A stretch of 64,000 bases of DNA from Acidocella sp. 20-57-95 (lineage in GTDB: Bacteria; Pseudomonadota; Alphaproteobacteria; Acetobacterales; Acetobacteraceae): contig NCAT01000001.1 of NCBI GenBank assembly GCA_002255575.1, positions 124,001-188,000 of the forward strand, given 5' to 3'. Below the pieces are notes generated by a model. That model saw nothing but the letters and a program-made list of their open reading frames with translations. It searched no databases and was not told the origin of the DNA. Position numbers and translations under genes: made by a program. Below are positions 58,040 to 64,000 of the stretch, in pieces (positions within the stretch are counted from its first letter, which is position 1; the number at the start of each line of letters is the position of its first letter).

Positions 58040-59568
58040 TTTATCACCATGGCGAGAGAGGCTGGCGCGGCCGGTTGTGGCAGCGTCAGGGCGGCGGTGT
58101 GCGCCTGCACCAGGGCGTTTACCGGCGCGTCAAAAATATGCGTGAAGCTAGCTGGGTAAATGCCGAGCCAGAGCACCATCACGGCAAGCGGCACCAGCAT
58201 GGCGTATTCCGCTGGCCGCAAATCCTTCAAACCATCCAAGCTGGGGCTGGTAAATTTATCAAACAACACAGCCCGCAGCATCACCAGCATATAGGCCGCA
58301 CCGAGTACCATGCCGGTGGCACCCAGCAGCGACACCCAGAAATTTACCTTCATCGCGCCGACAATCACCAGGATTTCACCAACAAACCCGGAGGTACCGG
58401 GCAGGCCCATCGAGCCCAGCGCAAACAACATCAACAAGGTAGCGTAGGCCGGCATCCGCACCGCAAGCCCACCCAGACGCGACAGTGCCAGCCCCTCACC
58501 GCGCGCCAGCAACACGCCCGCACAAATGAACAACCCGGCAATGATCACACCGTGCGAGAGCATCTGGAACAAAGCGCCTTCAATACCTTCAACGGTAAAA
58601 GTGAAAATGCCGATGATAATCACACCCATATGCGCGACCGATGAATAGGCAATCAGCCGCTTCATATCAGTCTGCGCCAGCGCCACGAGCGAGACATAAA
58701 TCACCGCCACCACGCCGAACGTAAACATCAAAGGTGCAGCCACAGCACTCGCATGCGGTAGCATTGGCACCGTGAAGCGTAGGAACCCATAGGCGCCCAT
58801 TTTAGAGAGCACTGCCGCCAGCATAATGGTGCCCGGCAAGGGCGCCTCACCATAGGCATCCGGTAGCCAGGTATGCAGTGGCCAGACCGCCGCCTTTACA
58901 CCAAATGACGCCAGGAACGCGATGAACAGCCAGGTCTGCGCCTGTGGCGGGATCGGCGTGCGCAGCAGCGTTACAATATCAGTGGTGCCGGCATTGCGCC
59001 ACATCCACACCAGCGCCAGCAGCATCAGGACCGAACCTGTTAGCGTAAAAAGAAAGAACTTCACCGCTGCGAAAATACGCTTCTCCCCGCCCCAGACACC
59101 GATGATGAGATACATCGGCAGCAGCACGGCTTCGAAGAATATATAGAACACCACAAAATCCAGCGCGCAGAACATGCCGATGGTCATGGTTTCCAGCAGC
59201 AAAAACGCGATCATAAATTCGCGGACGCGTTTGGTGATTGACCAACTCGCGATAATGGCAATCGGTGTGATGAAAGCGGTTAACAGCACCAGGAACAGGC
59301 TGATACCATCAACACCCATCCGGTACTGTACATCAAGGCCACTCAGCCACGTGGATGTTTCAATAAACTGGAATCCCGCAACCGCGGGATCAAACGAGAT
59401 CCACAAATATACCGACAATGCCAGCACAATCAGGCTGGTCCATAGGGCCGCCCAGCGCACATTGCGTGCTACGGAAGCCTCGTCACCACGCACGCTGGCG
59501 ATAAATAACACACCCGCCAGCGGCAGGAAGGTGATGAGCGAGAGAATGGGGAAACTTAGCGAATTCAT
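58036..59568 (-). CDS. nuoM: NADH-quinone oxidoreductase subunit M
   Basis: Second antiporter-like subunit of complex I, 510 residues. PLAGVLFI at the start, the essential Glu in FEAVLLPMYLIIGVWG, Lys in KAAVWPLHTWLPDAYGEAPL (cut around residue 235), SSVAHMGVIIIG, and GLPGTSGFVGE show the expected pattern. It starts one base after the nuoL stop and overlaps nuoN by 4 bases. Confidence 0.96.
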   Translation of the reverse strand: MNSLSFPILSLITFLPLAGVLFIASVRGDEASVARNVRWAALWTSLIVLALSVYLWISFDPAVAGFQFIETSTWLSGLDVQYRMGVDGISLFLVLLTAFITPIAIIASWSITKRVREFMIAFLLLETMTIGMFCALDFVVFYIFFEAVLLPMYLIIGVWGGEKRIFAAVKFFLFTLTGSVLMLLALVWMWRNAGTTDIVTLLRTPIPPQAQTWLFIAFLASFGVKAAVWPLHTWLPDAYGEAPLPGTIMLAAVLSKMGAYGFLRFTVPMLPHASAVAAPLMFTFGVVAVIYVSLVALAQTDMKRLIAYSSVAHMGVIIIGIFTFTVEGIEGALFQMLSHGVIIAGLFICAGVLLARGEGLALSRLGGLAVRMPAYATLLMLFALGSMGLPGTSGFVGEILVIVGAMKVNFWVSLLGATGMVLGAAYMLVMLRAVLFDKFTSPSLDGLKDLRPAEYAMLVPLAVMVLWLGIYPASFTHIFDAPVNALVQAHTAALTLPQPAAPASLAMVIK

Positions 59569-59569
59569 C

Positions 59570-61495
59570 TCAACGCACCCACAAGAAGATACTTAAGAAG
59601 ACCAACAGCCCGACCAACATGACGAAGGCGTACAGCGCGATCGACCCGGTTTGCAGCTTCACGGTTTGCGAAGACGCATCGGTAGTCAGTGATGCAAGAC
59701 CGCTTGGCACACCGTCGATCATCTGCTCATCACCCACATGCCAGATGAATTTTGCCAGTCGCAAAGTCGGCTTCACCAAAATGGCATCGTAGATTTCATC
59801 GAAGTACCATTTATGGAGGAGGAACTGATAAATCACCGCAAAGCGTGTGGCGAAGATTGAGGGCAAGCTCGGCATAAATATATAGAACAAAGCAGCCACG
59901 CCAAACCCGCTGATGGACGCCAGCAATGGCAGCAATTCAATATATTTCGGGTCTGATTCAAAGAAATTCATCGGGCTGTTGGCCAGCACCGTAATGCTAC
60001 CTTGCCAAAAATTTCCATATCCCGCGCCAATAAAGGCGTGGTCCAATACCAAGCCGGTGCCGACCGCGCCGAGTGCCAACACTGCGAGCGGTGCCAACAT
60101 CACCAGCGGGCTTTCATGCACATGATCTTGGACATCTCGCGGCGCGCGCGAGGTGCCGTGGAATGTCAGCAAAAATAGCCGAGCGATGTAAAATGAAGTT
60201 AGCGCGGCGGTGAGCGTGCCGCACGCCCAGCCATACATGCCAACTGCGGTGTGCGATGCAAATGCCACATCCAGGATCGCATCCTTGGAATAATAGCCGG
60301 AAAACGGCGGAATGCCCGCCAGCGCCAGAGCGCCCACCAGCATCATCGCCCAGGTAAACGGAATTTTGCGCGCGAGGCCGCCCATCATGCGAATATCCTG
60401 CTCCTCAGACATCGCATGGATAACGGAACCTGCTGCCAAGAACAGCAACGCCTTGAAGAAGGCGTGGTTGATGAGGTGGAACATCGCCACCGGATACGCA
60501 CCAAGCCCTGCCGCCAGAAACATGTAGCCCAGCTGCGAGCAGGTTGAGTAAGCGATGATCCGCTTGATATCGTTCTGTACGCAGCCAATGGTGCCTGCAA
60601 ACAAGGCCGTTGACGCACCAATGACAGTGACCATCTGCAACGCCACCGGGGCAGCATTGAGCAAAGGTGACATCCGCACCACCAAAAACACTCCGGCTGC
60701 GACCATGGTGGCAGCGTGGATCAACGCCGACACCGGGGTTGGACCTTCCATCGCATCGGCCAGCCAGGTGTGCAGGAATAGCTGCGCCGATTTACCCATC
60801 GCGCCGATAAACAGCAAAATACCAACAACTTCGAGCGCCGGGAAAGAGGTTCCAAACAGCCGGTAATGGTCCTGCGCATGGGCCGACACGGCTGCGAAAA
60901 TCTCATCAAACGAAATGGTTTTGAAAACCAAATATGTCAGCGCGATGCCGACAGCGAACCCAACATCACCCACCCGGTTGACAATAAAGGCCTTAACCGC
61001 CGCTGCATTAGCCGATGGCCGTTCATACCAATAGCCAATGAGAAGATAGGAAACCAGCCCAACCCCCTCCCAGCCGAAGAATAGCTGCAACAGGTTGTTC
61101 GCCGTTACCAACATCAACATCGCGAAGGTGAACAGTGACAAATAGGCGAAAAACCGCGGCACGGTTTTGTCGTGCGCCATGTAACCGGCGCTATACACAT
61201 GAATGAGCGCTGAGACGAAGCTGACCATGCCCACCATGACCAGCGAGAGCATATCCTGCCGCAACGTCCAGTCCGGGGTGAAGCTACCAACAGAAATCCA
61301 GGTCGCAATATGTAACGGTGGCAACGTGGCACCACCTTGAACGGCCTGTGCAAAATCCATTACCCCCGCCGCAGCCGAGAGTCCCATAAACAAAATACTG
61401 CTGGCAATGCTCAATTGCTTGCCAAGCAACGGCCGAAACAGCCCTGATAAAACGGCACCAACCAGCGGCGCGAAAACGGCGATTGTGGTTAGCAT
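59570..61495 (-). CDS. nuoL: NADH-quinone oxidoreductase subunit L
   Basis: Largest antiporter-like subunit, with the lateral helix HL along the membrane arm; 641 residues. The motifs are FFGWEGVGLVSYLLIGYWYERP (cut near 135-156), GKSAQLFLHTWLADAMEGPT, STCSQLGYMFLAAGLGAY and GIPPFSGYYSKDAIL. The amphipathic long helix and final anchor lie after about residue 510. It starts 1 base after nuoK. Confidence 0.96.
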   Translation of the reverse strand: MLTTIAVFAPLVGAVLSGLFRPLLGKQLSIASSILFMGLSAAAGVMDFAQAVQGGATLPPLHIATWISVGSFTPDWTLRQDMLSLVMVGMVSFVSALIHVYSAGYMAHDKTVPRFFAYLSLFTFAMLMLVTANNLLQLFFGWEGVGLVSYLLIGYWYERPSANAAAVKAFIVNRVGDVGFAVGIALTYLVFKTISFDEIFAAVSAHAQDHYRLFGTSFPALEVVGILLFIGAMGKSAQLFLHTWLADAMEGPTPVSALIHAATMVAAGVFLVVRMSPLLNAAPVALQMVTVIGASTALFAGTIGCVQNDIKRIIAYSTCSQLGYMFLAAGLGAYPVAMFHLINHAFFKALLFLAAGSVIHAMSEEQDIRMMGGLARKIPFTWAMMLVGALALAGIPPFSGYYSKDAILDVAFASHTAVGMYGWACGTLTAALTSFYIARLFLLTFHGTSRAPRDVQDHVHESPLVMLAPLAVLALGAVGTGLVLDHAFIGAGYGNFWQGSITVLANSPMNFFESDPKYIELLPLLASISGFGVAALFYIFMPSLPSIFATRFAVIYQFLLHKWYFDEIYDAILVKPTLRLAKFIWHVGDEQMIDGVPSGLASLTTDASSQTVKLQTGSIALYAFVMLVGLLVFLSIFLWVR

Positions 61496-61496
61496 A

Positions 61497-61805
61497 TCAA
61501 CCCTTCATCAATGTCACGTCCTCGACCTCGATCGAGCCACGATTACGCGAATAAATCACCACAATGGCCAGCCCGATCGCGGACTCAGCCGCCGCCACGG
61601 TCAGCACAAACATCGTGAAAACCTGCCCCACCATGTCATGCAGTGCGCCTGAAAAAGCGACAAAATTGATGTTGGCGGCGAGCAGGATCAACTCAATCGA
61701 CATCATAATCACAATGATATTCTTGCGGTTCATGAAAATACCGAACACGCCGATCACAAATAACAGCCCAGCCACCACCAGAAAATTGGAAAGAGCGACC
61801 TGCAT
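61497..61805 (-). CDS. nuoK: NADH-quinone oxidoreductase subunit K
   Basis: Small three-helix membrane subunit of complex I, 102 residues. The two conserved helix glutamates are in [15 protein letters not shown] (about 35-49) and [13 protein letters not shown] (about 70-82). [13 protein letters not shown] is the hallmark of the family. The start overlaps the nuoJ stop by one base (TAATG). Confidence 0.96.
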   Translation of the reverse strand: MQVALSNFLVVAGLLFVIGVFGIFMNRKNIIVIMMSIELILLAANINFVAFSGALHDMVGQVFTMFVLTVAAAESAIGLAIVVIYSRNRGSIEVEDVTLMKG

Positions 61806-62440
61806 TAAAGCGCCTCCTCGGTTTGTGGCGGCATCACAGCGCCCTCGCCCAGCTTGGCGTTCACCATGCGCATTGTATCAGCCGGCATACGCTCATGTTG
61901 CATGGTTACATTCTGGCGCTTACCGCGGTTGCGGTCACGCAAGGTCAGCACAATCGCGCCGATCATTGAGACCAACAAGATCGCCCCCGCCATTTGGAAC
62001 AAGAATATATACTTGGTGTAGAGCAGCGAGCCGAGGGCGACCGTATTGCTCACATCACCCGGCACCGGCGAAAGCCTAGCGGCTGTCGCCCCCGGCGCCA
62101 CGGTCCAGCTAATCGCCACAAAGGCAATTTCCACGAACAAAATAATACCAACCGCAAACCCAACCGGCGCGTAACGCTGCACACCTTCACGCAGAGCCAC
62201 AAAATCTACGTCCAGCATCATCACCACAAACATGAACAACACAGCGACCGCGCCGACATACACAATCACCAGCACCATCGCCAAAAACTCTGCACCTGCC
62301 ATCAGGAACAAAACGGCGGCGTTGAAGAAAGCCAGGATCAGAAACAGCACCGAGTGCACCGGGTTGCGGCTGCTCACCACCATCACGGCAGAGGCCAGCA
62401 ATATGGCGGAGACGATGTAAAATACGATATTTTCGATCAT
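61805..62440 (-). CDS. nuoJ: NADH-quinone oxidoreductase subunit J
   Basis: Five-helix membrane subunit of complex I, 211 residues. [20 protein letters not shown] (about 24-43) and [19 protein letters not shown] (about 58-76, the pi-bulge helix) are family-defining. The C-terminal 40 residues are hydrophilic. It follows nuoI by 9 bases. Confidence 0.96.
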   Translation of the reverse strand: MIENIVFYIVSAILLASAVMVVSSRNPVHSVLFLILAFFNAAVLFLMAGAEFLAMVLVIVYVGAVAVLFMFVVMMLDVDFVALREGVQRYAPVGFAVGIILFVEIAFVAISWTVAPGATAARLSPVPGDVSNTVALGSLLYTKYIFLFQMAGAILLVSMIGAIVLTLRDRNRGKRQNVTMQHERMPADTMRMVNAKLGEGAVMPPQTEEAL

Positions 62441-62449
62441 GTCTGTATC

Positions 62450-62935
62450 TTACCGGTACGGCGCATCAAGTTCGAGGCGCTTGGCGAGTTCTGGCTCCCA
62501 CCGGTCACCATTTTCCAGCAATTTCGTCTTATTATACATCAGCTCTTCGCGGGTCTCGGTGGCGAACTCAAAATTCGGACCTTCGACAATCGCATCCACC
62601 GGGCAGGCTTCTTCGCATAGGCCGCAATAGATGCATTTGGTCATGTCGATATCGTAGCGTGTTGTACGGCGCGAGCCGTCAGCACGTGGCTCGGCTTCAA
62701 TGGTAATCGCCTGGGCGGGACACACGGCTTCACAAAGCTTACACGCAATGCAACGTTCTTCGCCATTCGGGTAGCGGCGTAACGCGTGCTCACCCTTAAA
62801 GCGTGGGCTGATCGGGTTCTTCTCATAGGGATAATTCAGCGTGGCTTTGGGCTGAAAAAAGGTGCGCAAGGTCAAGGCCATGCCGGAGACCAGCTCCATC
62901 ATTAACAAGCCACGTGCAGTACGGTCCAGGCGCAT
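62450..62935 (-). CDS. nuoI: NADH-quinone oxidoreductase subunit I
   Basis: Peripheral subunit with two 4Fe-4S clusters (N6a, N6b) just before the quinone site; 161 residues. The cluster ligands are [12 protein letters not shown] and [12 protein letters not shown], with the GEERCIAC and [12 protein letters not shown] leads. The N-terminal amphipathic part ([20 protein letters not shown]) packs on NuoH. It starts 21 bases after the nuoH stop. Confidence 0.97.
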   Translation of the reverse strand: MRLDRTARGLLMMELVSGMALTLRTFFQPKATLNYPYEKNPISPRFKGEHALRRYPNGEERCIACKLCEAVCPAQAITIEAEPRADGSRRTTRYDIDMTKCIYCGLCEEACPVDAIVEGPNFEFATETREELMYNKTKLLENGDRWEPELAKRLELDAPYR

Positions 62936-62956
62936 TATGGTGCGCTCCTTACAAAT

Positions 62957-63970
62957 TTAAGCATTGGGTAGCCATCCGAAAACTTCCAGAACCCCGGCCA
63001 CCAATACCAGATAGCCAAGCGAGATCGGCAGAAACACTTTCCAACCCAGCGCCATCAGCTGGTCATACCGGTAGCGCGGAAACGTTGCCCGCACCCAGAT
63101 GAAGGTGAACAAGCAAGCGAATAACTTAATTAGAAACCAAACAACGCCCGGCACCCAGGTGAACGGCGCAAACGGGATCGGTGAGAGCCAGCCACCCAAA
63201 AACAAAATCGTCGTCGTGGCACTGATTAAGATCATGTTGGCATATTCGCCGAGGAAAAACAGCGCAAAGCTCATCGCGCTATATTCCACGAAGAACCCTG
63301 CCACAATTTCCGTCTCACCTTCCGCCAAATCAAACGGGGCACGGTTGGTTTCAGCCAGACCCGAGATGAAGAAAATCACAAACATCGGGAATAACGGTAT
63401 GGCGAACCAGATATGGCGCTGCGCCATAACAATATCATTCAGGTTCAAACTGCCAACGCAAATGAGCACCGTGACAATCACAAAGCCCATTGAAACTTCG
63501 TAAGAGACCATCTGTGCGGCACTACGCAGAGCACCCAAGAACGCATATTTGGAATTGCTCGACCAGCCGGCGATGATAATGCCATAGACGCCAAGCGAGG
63601 AAATGGCGAGCAGATAAAGAATGCCCACATTAATGTTCGCAATCGCCCAGCCATCATTCACCGGAATCACCGCCCACGCGATGACCGCCAGACCAAACGT
63701 GATCATGGGCGCCATGATGAACAAAATGCGGTCCGAGCCGGCTGGGATGATGGTTTCCTTGAACATCATTTTGAGAGCATCCGCGAATGGTTGCGCAAGC
63801 CCAAACGGCCCCACCACATTCGGGCCTTTGCGCAACTGGATGGCACCCATCACTTTACGTTCTGCGTAAGTCAGGTACGCCACGCCAATCAGCAAAGGCA
63901 CGATCAGCGCCAAGGATTTCAAAATCGTCAGAATGACGATGCCGACATCAGTGTCGAAGAACGCCATCAT
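62957..63970 (-). CDS. nuoH: NADH-quinone oxidoreductase subunit H
   Basis: Eight-helix membrane subunit that builds much of the quinone chamber; 337 residues. [20 protein letters not shown] (cut around residue 30-50) is the conserved loop, and [20 protein letters not shown] and the following GFFVEYSAM are diagnostic. GGAGG lies just before the ATG. The start overlaps the nuoG stop (ATGATG with TGA). Confidence 0.96.
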   Translation of the reverse strand: MMAFFDTDVGIVILTILKSLALIVPLLIGVAYLTYAERKVMGAIQLRKGPNVVGPFGLAQPFADALKMMFKETIIPAGSDRILFIMAPMITFGLAVIAWAVIPVNDGWAIANINVGILYLLAISSLGVYGIIIAGWSSNSKYAFLGALRSAAQMVSYEVSMGFVIVTVLICVGSLNLNDIVMAQRHIWFAIPLFPMFVIFFISGLAETNRAPFDLAEGETEIVAGFFVEYSAMSFALFFLGEYANMILISATTTILFLGGWLSPIPFAPFTWVPGVVWFLIKLFACLFTFIWVRATFPRYRYDQLMALGWKVFLPISLGYLVLVAGVLEVFGWLPNA

Positions 63971-64000
63971 TCTGCGGCCTCCGCTTGGGTGCCGTAATGC
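63967..64000 (-). CDS. nuoG: NADH-quinone oxidoreductase subunit G, last codons only
   Basis: Eleven codons ending [10 protein letters not shown] and TGA at 63967, in the frame just upstream of and overlapping nuoH. The fragment is too short for similarity; the call rests on the standard gene order nuoG-nuoH. Confidence 0.55.
   Translation of the reverse strand, partial: HYGTQAEAAE

Overview
This window is a nearly gap-free piece of an alphaproteobacterial chromosome. The gene set points to Rhodospirillales, most likely Acetobacteraceae-like; I would not name a genus. The evidence is the cell-cycle regulator GcrA, the nucleoid protein GapR (DUF2312), the complex I accessory subunit NDUFA12 beside mlaD and a DUF2155 gene, the short class II-type ProS, and the order nuoG-N / birA / coaX / rnj / proS / lolC / lolD. 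I found no rRNA, tRNA, CRISPR array, prophage, transposase or integrase. The window reads as core genome with a few accessory genes.

Layout. 1-9.7 kb: a partial oligoendopeptidase F, an APC permease, palindromic repeats, a four-gene minus-strand run (O-antigen ligase-like, beta-propeller, sterol desaturase-like, argG), then an esterase overlapping a D-amino-acid dehydrogenase-like flavoprotein. 9.7-21.3 kb: eno, moaB, a lytic transglycosylase, a uracil-DNA glycosylase, ETF-ubiquinone oxidoreductase, a fatty-acid hydroxylase gene broken by one amber codon, an NCS2 nucleobase permease, dapB, metK-trmB. 21.3-30.5 kb: an ABC transporter with a duplicated permease, ubiE-coaBC-dut (4-bp overlaps), mutM, enoyl-CoA hydratase, xthA, lolA and a MarR regulator. 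30.7-35.2 kb: M17 aminopeptidase, cold-shock protein, gcrA, an SH3 protein, moeB, gapR, DUF1244. 35.2-43.6 kb: glycerate kinase, a lipoprotein overlapping a tyrosine phosphatase, OmpA, DUF2155-mlaD-NDUFA12, a degenerate class II ribonucleotide-reductase-like protein, RidA and a second MarR regulator. 43.6-48.7 kb: a nucleotide-sugar dehydratase and aminotransferase (glycan synthesis), proline iminopeptidase and an orphan TAXI binding protein. 48.7-64 kb, all minus strand: lolD-lolC-proS, an acyltransferase, a candidate small RNA, rnj, coaX, birA and nuoN to nuoH plus the last codons of nuoG.

How the genes work together. NADH enters complex I (nuo, NDUFA12), while acyl-CoA electrons (enoyl-CoA hydratase, ETF-QO) enter the ubiquinone pool made with UbiE. 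LolA, LolC, LolD, MlaD, OmpA, the transglycosylase and the glycan genes serve the envelope. GcrA and GapR are cell-cycle and chromosome factors. Dut, MutM, Udg and XthA maintain DNA against uracil and oxidised bases.

The best candidates for something undescribed are the degenerate NrdJ-like protein (41058-42551) and a compact small-RNA candidate with an anti-Shine-Dalgarno stretch between rnj and the acyltransferase (about 53048-53136). I did not find a convincing new multi-gene system.
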